A stretch of 40,572 nt of DNA. Source: Chroococcidiopsidaceae cyanobacterium CP_BM_ER_R8_30 (GTDB lineage: Bacteria > Cyanobacteriota > Cyanobacteriia > Cyanobacteriales > Chroococcidiopsidaceae). Positions 7,179-16,419 of this stretch are shown in pieces. The DNA lies in assembly GCA_019244235.1 (NCBI GenBank), contig JAFASY010000306.1, forward strand, positions 1-40,572. Direction: 5' to 3'. A program made the translations under genes and the position numbers. Each line of letters opens with the position of its first letter. Within the stretch, counting starts at the first letter, position 1. Below the pieces are notes generated by a model. The model was not told where the DNA came from and did no database searches. It worked only from the letters and a program-made list of their open reading frames with translations.

Positions 7179-8915
7179 TCATAGCTTGGTGCAAAAATAT
7201 ATATCTTCATCTGTCATCAAACCAAATTTCTTACATTTATCGTTCCCCAATTCCTGGGCATAGCTATGAACTTTGACAGTAAATCCTGCTTGCTCAAGTT
7301 TACCTTTATAGTCACTACCATACATTCTCACATGGTCATGATGACCAAAGAGGCGTTCTCGCTCTTTAGGTGATAAATCACTGGAACCTTCAAGAGTCTG
7401 CTCAAGTTTAGGGTCAAGAGGTACATGTAAAATAGCCCATCCACCAGGCTTTAAAACTCGGCACAGTTCTTGCATAGCTTTCGCATCATTTGGTACATGT
7501 TCTAGGACATGACTACACAAAATCGCATCAAAGATATTATCTTCATATTGAATATCTGTGATATCCATTTGTACCATTGCTTCATGTAGTTGTAAATCTG
7601 CACTCAGATAACTAATATTAGGAAGATCAGAAATAGACTTTTTGAGAAGATATTCTGGAGCAATGTGAAGAACTTGAAGACTGCTTGAGAGAAGATTAGT
7701 TTTACTTTTGAGATAAAGCCATAATAAGCGATGCCTTTCTAAAGATAAACATCTAGGGCATATAGCGTTAGGTCGCCTTTGAACACCAAATGGCAGAAAC
7801 TTACGAAATTGACCTTCACAACAAGGGCAGAAAACTTGACTGCCACAATACCAGAGTGAGCAGATCTGGAGTAATGGTGTTCCAATCTTGAAAAAGAATG
7901 AACGTTTTTTGAGAAGGAATGGATATATTTTAAGAAAAAGAGAGCGCTTCATATCATCTACTCGCTTGATGTCCTGAAATCCGGCAGAATCTAATAGTAT
8001 TACTATTCCTCCAGGCAAAGCTAAAAGCCAACCCAGAATCGTCGTAGTGACAGATAGAAGAAGAGCTTGCTCTCCCGTCAAACCAATACGAGTAAATAGA
8101 TAAACCCATAAACCTTCTTTGACTCCCATTCCTCCCAAAGATATAGGAAGTAGAGTAATAACTGCCACAATGGGAATAAAAACTAAGAGTTCCAGATAGG
8201 AAATTTGGATTTTCAGTTGTTGCGCAACTAAATAGTGATAATAGACGATACCAAGCATTAATAGAAATGAGAGTAAAGTAGATAAAATTAAAGCTTGAGG
8301 GTGTCGGGCAAATTGCCTTAAAAGAATTTGTATTTTGGCAAATCGTGCGGCTAAACTTTGTAGGCAAAGTTTTTGTAGCCAAGGCTCGATTATCATTAAC
8401 AACCGAGGACTAATAATTAAAATAACACCTCCTACCAAAGCACCAACGCAGCCAAAGAATAGTAGAATAATATCCCAGCGCCCCACTATTTTTACAGCAG
8501 GAGGTAAACCCACAATAGCTAAAGCAGATAAAGCAAAAAGACCCGTAAATCTTTCCAAAAATACAGAGACAAGTGCTGCCTCAGAGTCTTTTGTTTGTTT
8601 CGCCACTCGATAGACACGATAGGCATCTCCTCCAAAGGAACCTGGTAGAAAGATATTGAGAAACATCCCAGCAAAATAGCTACTGAGTAAATTGCTTATT
8701 GGCATTGAATAACCAGAAGATCTCAGAACAACCTGCCAGCGTAAGCAACTCAACCATTGACAGCCCGTGTAGTAAATCAAAGCAAAGAAGACAAAAGGTA
8801 AAGATAGAGATTGAAACTGTTTCCAAGTTTGAGAAATATTTACATGAGTTAATATTATATCTATAAGACCTATACTCATTATTGTTTTAAAAATTACAAC
8901 TGGTTTGTTTTTCAC
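7179..8915 (-). CDS. Fusion of LPG-synthase/AglD-type transmembrane flippase domain and SAM methyltransferase
   Basis: 578 residues from GTG 8915, with AAGGAA about 8 bases upstream. Residues 1-321 are a polytopic membrane domain of the lysylphosphatidylglycerol synthase TM/UPF0104 type: FLPGSFGGDAYRVYR, SVFLERFTGLFA and the C-terminal LPISLGGMGVKEGLW are family hallmarks. Residues 322-578 are a class I methyltransferase: a zinc-ribbon-like start (FCPCCEG and ICPRCLSLERHRLLWLYL), LHIAPE for motif I, MDITDIQYEDNIFD, CSHVLEHVPND and LKPGGWAILHVP. The junction falls exactly at a Met (ATG 7952) where a stand-alone methyltransferase would begin. It sits within the glycan cluster between the giant GT-C and the secreted toroid protein. 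Both halves look intact. Substrates unknown. Confidence 0.85.
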   Translation of the reverse strand: MKNKPVVIFKTIMSIGLIDIILTHVNISQTWKQFQSLSLPFVFFALIYYTGCQWLSCLRWQVVLRSSGYSMPISNLLSSYFAGMFLNIFLPGSFGGDAYRVYRVAKQTKDSEAALVSVFLERFTGLFALSALAIVGLPPAVKIVGRWDIILLFFGCVGALVGGVILIISPRLLMIIEPWLQKLCLQSLAARFAKIQILLRQFARHPQALILSTLLSFLLMLGIVYYHYLVAQQLKIQISYLELLVFIPIVAVITLLPISLGGMGVKEGLWVYLFTRIGLTGEQALLLSVTTTILGWLLALPGGIVILLDSAGFQDIKRVDDMKRSLFLKIYPFLLKKRSFFFKIGTPLLQICSLWYCGSQVFCPCCEGQFRKFLPFGVQRRPNAICPRCLSLERHRLLWLYLKSKTNLLSSSLQVLHIAPEYLLKKSISDLPNISYLSADLQLHEAMVQMDITDIQYEDNIFDAILCSHVLEHVPNDAKAMQELCRVLKPGGWAILHVPLDPKLEQTLEGSSDLSPKERERLFGHHDHVRMYGSDYKGKLEQAGFTVKVHSYAQELGNDKCKKFGLMTDEDIYFCTKL

Positions 8916-9020
8916 TTTTATTTCCTTTTATATATCAATCCTAAAGAAATTACAGACGCCTCCCCTTATCCTCCTTGTTTCCTTTGTTCAGATCTCAATT
9001 ATGATTACTATATTTGAGTG

Positions 9021-12000
9021 TTAGTAAGCTCCTAAATCTTTGCCTTCATTGGATATAAGAGTTGGGAATCCATCTTCTGGTTGCCAAAGTCGCAGACGAC
9101 CACCAAAAGTTTCAAAAACAGGTTTACCAAGAAATTGAACATATTGAGCTAGTAGATGTTCAACTTTAGGCTGTCTAACATCATCTATATGAATCCAAAC
9201 ACGATGAGGCTGTTTTAGAATACGATTCATCTGATCTACGCTGTTAATTACTACCCCTCCTGCCCAACGGTCAATTAATCTATTATCATGCCAATACAAG
9301 GAGTCAAAATTTTCCGTTCCAAGATTTGCGAATAGGTAATAATCTAATTTCCCTAAGCTCGGTATTGCTGCTACTGGAACAGAGGAAACAACAATATCTC
9401 CTGATTGTTTGTGAATGCGAATATATTCAAAAATATCACTATGACGTCTCAGTATTGCTTCTTGATAGCTAGGTAAAATTCTCTCAGGTTGAATATTACC
9501 AACTAGCAGTAAAAGAAGACAGCTTAGAGCGATCAGTTTTAACGGTAGCAGATTGTCTAGTATCCATTGCATTCTTTTTCCTAGACTTTCCATTATGCAA
9601 ATACCACTGTAAACTGACAGCATAATAAATAATGGATAAACGCCGTAAACATATCTTTCTGCAAGAGTATAAGTTAAACATGTTACAATCAATATATTGA
9701 AAAATATACTAAAAAATAGAAAAATATATTTTCCATCCTTTCGCTTTATAAAGTAGATAAAGCCTGCAAAAAAAAGTAAGCTATATATCGTATGCATTCT
9801 ATCAGGACCAACAAAGAAAATATTAAATAGGTCTGTCATATCAGAGAAATGAAGCCTGAGATATGAAGCTGTAGCATCAGATAGCGCTGGTAAAGGAGTT
9901 AAAAGCTTTATAAGCGCGAAACACAGGTTACAGATAAAGATGGCTAGCGTCATCATACTACCCAATATGATTTGCCAGTCTTTTAATAAGCTGAAAGGCC
10001 GATAGAAGTAAAGAAAACCGATAAGAAATACTGGCAGAAGTGTTAAGTTAATTTCTTGAGTCAACAAGCTAAGAGTTAGAGCAATAAAGAAAATATATTG
10101 ATAGCACTTTCCTGTCTTGTCAATAAAGCCCTTTAAAAAAGACCAGAAACTGAGAATAGTAAAAAGTTGTAAAACTGGATAGAAACGAATATAACGAGAA
10201 TACCAAAGTTGCTCAGGATTTATAGCCAAAACTGCTGTAATAAATAAGGCAATCCATACTTTTTTAGTTAATTGACAAGCAATAATATAAACTACGATTA
10301 AAGTCGCTGTTCCCACTAGCGCGGATAGAAACCGGGCATTAACGATAGAATCTCCTACAAGCCTCAACCAAATAGCAAGTAAATAGTGATAGAAAGGACC
10401 CCTCGTGTACCAAATGCCAGAGGCTGCTATAGGAATACCTGTACGAAGAATGCCTCTAGTTGCGTCCAGTGAAGTATTTTCATCAGCATCCAAGGCCATA
10501 AAACCGAGGTGATAAATCCTCAGCCCGAAACCGATACTAATAATGATGACGAGGAAAACCCTTTCGCCCCAAGAAGACCACTGTTTTTGGAGAGCATCTT
10601 GTGATAGTAGAATTTGTTTGGGTTTTCGTGCCTGTATTTGGAGAGAAATTGATGCAACAATTCCAGTTAAAACAGCTAGAACAAGGATAAAAAAATTATT
10701 TCCTCCAAATGCTAAGCTCATACTCGCCCAGGCAACTAAACCTAGTATGGACCAGAGAAAGCATCTAGGGAATTTTCTCATATTTTGCTTGAGCAAGGTG
10801 AAGAGCAATGTCAACACGACAACGCCTATAAACCCAAGTAGTATTAGGTAATTGCTTTGTGGTTGGGCAAACAGCAATCCAGTTTCTGCTTCTGCATAGC
10901 GATGTTTGAGTAAACCGATGGCGATTAAAAACAAAGTCCCTGGCAACAGTGTTGCTGCTCCTATATTCAACACATCCCGCCAACTTTCGCGATGCCCTAG
11001 CCAAAGACCTAAAATTGGGACATAAATTAAAGCCAAGGCAATTCCTCCTAATTGCCAAAGACTCTGATGCCACAGGTAATTGGGGTAATTCAGCAGATAG
11101 GCATTGCCTTCAAAACTGTTTTTAAATTGTTGCGCTTGGGGTAAACCTAGAAAAGTTGCAGGTTGATCTTCACCTACACCTTCTGCCCAACCTGGCACAG
11201 TCTGGGTCAGAGACGTCCAAGTATTATCAGTCGCGATCGCTCCAACAATTTCACCCTTTTCTGTTTCTCCCCATCCATCTAACAAAAATTTCATGGAACC
11301 ATAATTGCTTTTGGCTAATTCTGGATTTAAAGGACTAGCCAAACTCACGGCTAAGATATTGTTGCCTGGGTGCAGAAGTTTTGTGACTTCTAATAGATGT
11401 AACTTGCTACTATCCTCAAGTTTGTAATGGTTCACCAAAGCTCCATTTAGCAACAAAGAATAATTGCTATTTCCAGCAAATCGAATATAGGCACGAGAAA
11501 TCCTGTTTGATGGTATTTGCCATACACCCCTGAGCCATACCTCACCTTTATAACTTTGAGTTCCACCGATCCAACTTCCTTGTAAAGAACGGTCAAATAA
11601 ATTTTGACTCAACCGACTGTAAGTAGCTTCTGTAACGGGACCAAGAACTTTAGCTTCAGACCAACTCTCATCAGGAAAATTTGGGTCAAACCATGGAACT
11701 GATTCCCTGCTTTCCCACAAATTCGAGATGCGCCAAGAAGTTGCTCCTGTTGTCAGGTTAATGGGAGCTGGATCAGCTACAGGATAAACAAACCCTTCAG
11801 CAACCGCACGTGGATTTGTTTGTCCTTTTTGAAGTTCCAATCCAATGACATTTTTACCTGGGCGTAAGAATGAAGTCAGGTTTATATAAGTAGTTAATTT
11901 CCAGTCGCGGGCACTAGCAAGTAAATAAGCGATGTGAGTCTTACGAAGGTAGGGATTACTATCGTTGAAACCTTGAAACGGCAAACTTCGTTTAGTACCT

Positions 12001-12308
12001 AAACCAGAAGAATTATTGAACGCGCTGGTGTCTATCGCCACCTGCTGTCCATTGATATAGACGATGAAATTATGATCGGCACTCAGTCTTAGCCACCCCG
12101 CCTTTGCATTGTCAGGTAAATAAAAGGTGTGACGGGCATAAAAACGGTAAGTTGGTGTTTGAGGAGCAATCCATTGGGCTTGTTGCGACCAAGCAACACG
12201 GTCTACTGGGGTAGATGTTTTCTCCCAGACAGAAAAACCTAACATACCTAGCAAAAGTCCCAATGTTAACACCAGTCCTAATGGCAACCACAGCTTTGAA
12301 CGCTTCAT
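9021..12308 (-). CDS. Giant GT-C (family 39-like) membrane glycosyltransferase with duplicated jelly-roll-like ectodomain
   Basis: 1095 residues, starting at an ATG that overlaps the stop of the TPR gene by four bases. After an N-terminal helix, residues about 30-400 hold two related beta-rich modules: the first has WLRLSADHNFIVYINGQQV, the second AYIRFAGNSNYSLLLNGALV, the accessory fold seen at the N terminus of alpha-L-rhamnosidases and other galactose-binding-like domains. From about 415 the protein is polytopic. Near residue 604 the motif DADENTSLDATRG, followed by YTRGPFYHYLL, gives the acidic pair in the first periplasmic loop of GT39/ArnT-like enzymes, which use polyprenyl-phosphate sugars. 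Function: transfer of a lipid-linked sugar on the periplasmic side; acceptor unknown. The ectodomain may bind the growing glycan. Confidence 0.82.
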   Translation of the reverse strand: MKRSKLWLPLGLVLTLGLLLGMLGFSVWEKTSTPVDRVAWSQQAQWIAPQTPTYRFYARHTFYLPDNAKAGWLRLSADHNFIVYINGQQVAIDTSAFNNSSGLGTKRSLPFQGFNDSNPYLRKTHIAYLLASARDWKLTTYINLTSFLRPGKNVIGLELQKGQTNPRAVAEGFVYPVADPAPINLTTGATSWRISNLWESRESVPWFDPNFPDESWSEAKVLGPVTEATYSRLSQNLFDRSLQGSWIGGTQSYKGEVWLRGVWQIPSNRISRAYIRFAGNSNYSLLLNGALVNHYKLEDSSKLHLLEVTKLLHPGNNILAVSLASPLNPELAKSNYGSMKFLLDGWGETEKGEIVGAIATDNTWTSLTQTVPGWAEGVGEDQPATFLGLPQAQQFKNSFEGNAYLLNYPNYLWHQSLWQLGGIALALIYVPILGLWLGHRESWRDVLNIGAATLLPGTLFLIAIGLLKHRYAEAETGLLFAQPQSNYLILLGFIGVVVLTLLFTLLKQNMRKFPRCFLWSILGLVAWASMSLAFGGNNFFILVLAVLTGIVASISLQIQARKPKQILLSQDALQKQWSSWGERVFLVIIISIGFGLRIYHLGFMALDADENTSLDATRGILRTGIPIAASGIWYTRGPFYHYLLAIWLRLVGDSIVNARFLSALVGTATLIVVYIIACQLTKKVWIALFITAVLAINPEQLWYSRYIRFYPVLQLFTILSFWSFLKGFIDKTGKCYQYIFFIALTLSLLTQEINLTLLPVFLIGFLYFYRPFSLLKDWQIILGSMMTLAIFICNLCFALIKLLTPLPALSDATASYLRLHFSDMTDLFNIFFVGPDRMHTIYSLLFFAGFIYFIKRKDGKYIFLFFSIFFNILIVTCLTYTLAERYVYGVYPLFIMLSVYSGICIMESLGKRMQWILDNLLPLKLIALSCLLLLLVGNIQPERILPSYQEAILRRHSDIFEYIRIHKQSGDIVVSSVPVAAIPSLGKLDYYLFANLGTENFDSLYWHDNRLIDRWAGGVVINSVDQMNRILKQPHRVWIHIDDVRQPKVEHLLAQYVQFLGKPVFETFGGRLRLWQPEDGFPTLISNEGKDLGAY

Positions 12309-13666
12309 TCTGGCTCCTCTGTTGAAGATCTACCCCAACTTTTATAATCAACAGATTGGCGATATCGTTCCCAGGTTTTGTTAACATCACCATTGTTATA
12401 TTCAGCCCAACTTAAATGCAAATAAGCTTGTCCCATTAAGCCAATTCTCTGCTGTTGAAAATATTGCTGTTCAGCAATGATTTGTTTAGCAATATCGGCA
12501 GATTTCTGAAATTCCCCATTCACAAAGCTAGCCAACATTAGGTCGTACAGAGCCTCCACGTGACCTGGAAAAACTTGCAATGTTCTTTCAAAAAGGTCTA
12601 CTGCACTTCCGGGATTTCTCTTATCAGGGTTATTCAAATAATTAACCCCTTCATTTAGAATTGTTGAAGCAAGATATCCCCTGGCTAAAAAGAAATCCTC
12701 TTGAATATCTAAGGATTTTTGGAAGTGGTTCTCTGCTGATTTAAAATCACCTATTTTATAGTCTTCTAGTCCCTTGACAAAGTTAATCAAAGATGGTTCG
12801 GGTTTATTTATATAAAACTCTGATCTTGCCAACCGCTCCCAAAAAGCTTCATCTCCCTGTAAAGGGGGATAACACAATGTTAGGGTTTTGCTAATATTTA
12901 CAACCTGTTCATACTCACCTTTAGCAAACTGAGCATCTAGTTTATAATTGACAATATTTACCGTAATTATTGAAACTAATATGATGAGTAGAAGTAATGA
13001 AGTTCCGGGTATGAAGAAACTCATATCCTTGATAAAAGCATTAATGCTTTGGTTTTCAAATCCTAAATAGAGCCCAATCAAGCTAAGTATCAGCCCAATA
13101 AGACTAAAACTCCAACCCCTACCAATAAACTCAAAGAAACTGTTGTTGTAACCAAATCCATTTAGTATAATTTGCTCCCATGAAGGCATTTGAAAAAATA
13201 GACTGCTCTGGATCGACATCTCAAAGATTGTCGGTGGTACGTCTGGCTGATCGAGGGATATATTCTGTTTCCATTGTGCTTGCACTTGAGAAAAATTTTT
13301 ATCTATATGTTGTGATACTGCTTCACCCTGGTTGTAATAAGCAGATGCGATGAAAGCCACACGAGGACTCCAAGTCGTAATGAAATAAGGAAAAATTAAA
13401 ACTGTTATCAATGCTGTTAAAAAAATTAATCGCGGAGCACAACTGATACTCAACCAGAAAGTAAAAGCCAGACTCAGAATGGCAAACATCGCTGCCAACA
13501 ATCTTCCCAAATTTGTGAAATTAAGATTGGTATGAAAAGTTTTTAAGGCTTGGGGCGGTAAATGATACCAGGGAAAGATCGCTCCCAAAACTAAAACTAG
13601 AGACGCTATGAAAAGCGTGATTTTTGCTCTATCAAACCAGTTAAGTAAGCGTTGCAACTTGTTCAT
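12305..13666 (-). CDS. TPR-containing integral membrane protein of the glycan cluster
   Basis: 453 residues. The N-terminal half has about four to five hydrophobic segments (near residues 15-35, 50-75, 80-100, 180-205 and 220-240), with an extracytoplasmic loop between the third and fourth. The C-terminal half is helical with TPR-like repeats: YKIGDFKSAENHFQKSLDIQ, AVDLFERTLQVFPGHVEALY and ASFVNGEFQKSADIAKQII. It ends in a four-base ATGA overlap with the giant glycosyltransferase, so the two are probably translationally coupled and may form a complex. TPRs usually mediate protein contacts. The specific function is unknown; a scaffold for the glycosyltransferase is inference from coupling. Confidence 0.72.
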   Translation of the reverse strand: MNKLQRLLNWFDRAKITLFIASLVLVLGAIFPWYHLPPQALKTFHTNLNFTNLGRLLAAMFAILSLAFTFWLSISCAPRLIFLTALITVLIFPYFITTWSPRVAFIASAYYNQGEAVSQHIDKNFSQVQAQWKQNISLDQPDVPPTIFEMSIQSSLFFQMPSWEQIILNGFGYNNSFFEFIGRGWSFSLIGLILSLIGLYLGFENQSINAFIKDMSFFIPGTSLLLLIILVSIITVNIVNYKLDAQFAKGEYEQVVNISKTLTLCYPPLQGDEAFWERLARSEFYINKPEPSLINFVKGLEDYKIGDFKSAENHFQKSLDIQEDFFLARGYLASTILNEGVNYLNNPDKRNPGSAVDLFERTLQVFPGHVEALYDLMLASFVNGEFQKSADIAKQIIAEQQYFQQQRIGLMGQAYLHLSWAEYNNGDVNKTWERYRQSVDYKSWGRSSTEEPE

Positions 13667-13679
13667 AGCAAATTATATC

Positions 13680-15044
13680 TTAAGGAAGCCGATCAGTTGC
13701 CACTTCTGTAGACTGGATATGCAAGCGATCGCCAGGATTCAAAGCTCTGGGAGTAAGGACAACTTGTTCACCAAGCTTCAATCCTGCTATGACTTCCCGT
13801 TGGTTGTCGAATGTTTTCCCTAGCTTCACTTTTTTGACAACAGCTTTGTCGGCTTCAGCAACCATCACCATCCCTTCACCAGCAGATAAATGAGTAACGG
13901 CATCTTCTGGGATAACTAAGCTTTTCTTAGCTTGATCAAACTCAATGTAGCCCTGCAAACCTGGTGGCATTTGCAGATCATTGACAGCAACCCAAACATT
14001 ATAGGTATACTGCCGATCAGCACCCACTTGAGCAGTGGAGTTAACTGTTTGTGTGTTGACTGTGGGATTAAGTCGGATTACCCGCCCTTGGAAAGTTTGT
14101 CCCGGGTACGACACCAAGCGAATTGTAGCTTTATCCCCCATCTTGATAGCGTTGATCCGCGCTTGATCGACATAAGCTTTGAACACAATATCTTGAGTTA
14201 GCGCCATCAGAGGGTTGCTACTAGAGACATTTTTGACATTCGCTACTTCTCCACTATGAATATTGAGCTGACTGACTAGAGCATCGTTAGGAGCGTAAAT
14301 TACTGTATGGTTTAAGTCTCTCAAAGCATTTTGCAGAACTATTTTGTTATTTTCAAGAGTCAGACGATTACTTTCAATTTGTTGGTTTAAGTTTATCTCA
14401 GTACTAGCTAAGGTTTGCTGTTGGTTAATTAGGTTATTTTTACTAGTAAGATAAAGAGCTTCTATGTCATAGAACTGTAGTTTTTTGATGGCCCCTTGTT
14501 CTACTATGGGAATAATTTGTTTTAACTTAGTTTCCGCAATAGCTAACTGCTCCTTAGCATTCTCTACATTGGCTTTTAGTTCCATCAATTGTTCTCGCGC
14601 AGACTTTTGTAAAGCCTCTAAAGTGGCTTGAGAAATAGCTATATTGTTACGGGCAGTACTAACGGCATTTTTGAAAGGAGTCTGCTCTATTTGGATCAGA
14701 GGCTGGTTTTGAAGCACTCGCTGTCCGTCCACAACATAAACTTTTTCCACAGGTCCCGATACTAGAGGGAGAACGCTGACCTGCTGTAGAGCGACGGATT
14801 CGCCTGGTGCGGCTACACTATCCTCTAAACTCTTTGCTGTTACTGAGGCTGTCTCAACTTCAATTGGTTTACCAGTCAAACGTTGCAGAGCAGGATAACC
14901 AACATCTGAAGAATAGAACCTTGACTGTGGATCTTTCAAAGCTGGGAAAAGCACGGTGACAGAGAGAATCCCTATCATGCCTAAAGGACCTAATACCAGA
15001 GTTGTCAGAACTGTACGGGAAAAAACGGGGTGAAATCGAATCAT
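13680..15044 (-). CDS. HlyD/RND-type periplasmic adaptor (membrane fusion) protein
   Basis: 454 residues from ATG 15044, whose ATGA overlaps the stop of the upstream GT4 gene; a longer in-frame start at 15116 would lie inside that gene and is rejected. An N-terminal helix (VLTTLVLGPLGMIGILSVTV) is followed by the biotinyl-lipoyl half PLVSGPVEKVYVVDGQRV, a long coiled coil with repeated Gln and Leu (about residues 125-240), the second lipoyl half VIYAPNDALVSQLNIHSGEV, a beta barrel and a membrane-proximal domain near GLKLGEQVVL. These are the standard parts of an adaptor bridging an inner-membrane transporter and an outer-membrane channel. No transporter or TolC gene is nearby, so the partner must be elsewhere. 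Confidence 0.85.
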   Translation of the reverse strand: MIRFHPVFSRTVLTTLVLGPLGMIGILSVTVLFPALKDPQSRFYSSDVGYPALQRLTGKPIEVETASVTAKSLEDSVAAPGESVALQQVSVLPLVSGPVEKVYVVDGQRVLQNQPLIQIEQTPFKNAVSTARNNIAISQATLEALQKSAREQLMELKANVENAKEQLAIAETKLKQIIPIVEQGAIKKLQFYDIEALYLTSKNNLINQQQTLASTEINLNQQIESNRLTLENNKIVLQNALRDLNHTVIYAPNDALVSQLNIHSGEVANVKNVSSSNPLMALTQDIVFKAYVDQARINAIKMGDKATIRLVSYPGQTFQGRVIRLNPTVNTQTVNSTAQVGADRQYTYNVWVAVNDLQMPPGLQGYIEFDQAKKSLVIPEDAVTHLSAGEGMVMVAEADKAVVKKVKLGKTFDNQREVIAGLKLGEQVVLTPRALNPGDRLHIQSTEVATDRLP

Positions 15045-16273
15045 TTTCCTACAAGAGTCGTAGAGAGAGAATCTAATGAGGCTGCTTCCAAAGCTGCGGA
15101 GAATACATTCTGCCACATTGGGACAATGCGAGACCAGCTAAAACGGGTTTGGACATCCTGCAAACCGTTCCGACCCATCTGTGCTGCTCGATTTGGATCT
15201 GCTAAGAGGGTTAGGATAGCTTGTGCTAGAGCTTCTGGATTTTTTTGTGGTACTAGCAATCCCGTTAGCCCCGATTGGATCACATCTACAATACCGCCGA
15301 CCGCACTTGCAATCACAGGCTTTTGGTGAGCTAAAGCTTCTATCATGACAATTCCTAAACCTTCAGTATCACCTTTGCTGTCTACAATAGCTGGCAATAC
15401 AAAAATGTCACATCTAGCATATTCAACAGCCAGTTCTTCTTTACTGACAAATCCCAAAAACTCCACTACATTCTCCAAATTCAGAGTAATGCATTGGGAT
15501 TTAATTTCTTGCTCAAGAATTCCCTTGCCCACAACTCGCAAGCATACAGGCTGTTTAGCCAAAACTAGGGGTAGAGCTTCCAGTAAATATCGCAAACCCT
15601 TGCGCTCATCTAGTCTTCCTACAAACAGGAGCCTAGGTATCTCTGTTGTTGGACGTTCTTGAGGTGGTTTAGCCTCTATAGTAAGACCGTATGGGATAAC
15701 AGTAACTGGTCCACTATAAAGTTTACGAATCAATCCTAAAGTAAAAGAAGAATTGGCTGTAACACCACTAGTCATGGGTAATAGCCAGCGTAGGACATCT
15801 GCCACAAAACTAAACTTATTGACTAACAAAAGTTCGGCTCCGTGGAAGCTAAACACCATTGGAATGCTGAGTAATTTGCTGGCAGGCCAAGCCATCAATC
15901 CATGAGGGAAAGGCCAATGGATTTGGAGTAGGTCCGGCTTTTCTTTGCGGCACACCCAAAACAGTTGCCAGCTACCTAAAAGAATATACAAAGCAGCAAC
16001 TACTAAATAGAGAGGCTGCCTTTGGAGCTTGGTAGGCGCTCCATCACGCACTAGGTTTTCAAAACGTTTTAGACAGTAACGAAAGCGATAGACTTGAATG
16101 TAATCTAATGTATAGCTTTTACAACCCTCGTAGGCAGGAGCAAAAACGGTGAACTTAGCCCCTGTGGGTCGAGAGCGTAAAATTGCTTCTCGTACAAAAG
16201 AACCATGATTACCTTCAGGAGAATGAGGATAGACAGAAGTGAAGACTAATATATGCTTGCCTTGAAGATCCAT
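15041..16273 (-). CDS. Glycosyltransferase family 4
   Basis: 410 residues from ATG 16273 (a TTG at 16315 extends the frame but gives no extra domain). The N-terminal Rossmann domain starts HILVFTSVYPHSPEGNHGSF, the typical GT4 glycine loop; the C-terminal nucleotide-sugar domain has LLFVGRLDERKGLRYLLEAL, the acidic motif EGLGIVMIEAL (the GT4 E-x7-E), and AVGGIVDVI near the end. Retaining GT-B enzyme using a nucleotide sugar, cytoplasmic or peripheral to the membrane. It follows the GT2 gene by about 146 bases and is coupled to the adaptor gene by an ATGA overlap. Sugar donor and acceptor cannot be read from the sequence. Confidence 0.9.
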   Translation of the reverse strand: MDLQGKHILVFTSVYPHSPEGNHGSFVREAILRSRPTGAKFTVFAPAYEGCKSYTLDYIQVYRFRYCLKRFENLVRDGAPTKLQRQPLYLVVAALYILLGSWQLFWVCRKEKPDLLQIHWPFPHGLMAWPASKLLSIPMVFSFHGAELLLVNKFSFVADVLRWLLPMTSGVTANSSFTLGLIRKLYSGPVTVIPYGLTIEAKPPQERPTTEIPRLLFVGRLDERKGLRYLLEALPLVLAKQPVCLRVVGKGILEQEIKSQCITLNLENVVEFLGFVSKEELAVEYARCDIFVLPAIVDSKGDTEGLGIVMIEALAHQKPVIASAVGGIVDVIQSGLTGLLVPQKNPEALAQAILTLLADPNRAAQMGRNGLQDVQTRFSWSRIVPMWQNVFSAALEAASLDSLSTTLVGK

Positions 16274-16419
16274 AACAATCGGAGTAGCACTAAAACATAA
16301 AGGAATAATGTACAAATTTTGAGGTCAAAAACATAGAAATTAAGCCTAGAAGATCTGTTTAATCCTAAACGGTACTGTGTATAAAGCTTACACTGCTATC
16401 AAGCATCAACTACCGTTTT

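Noticed and set aside
15044-15116. Longer N terminus of the membrane fusion protein
   Set aside because: ATG 15044 overlaps the upstream GT4 stop as ATGA and sits just before the membrane helix; the extension lies inside the GT4 gene.
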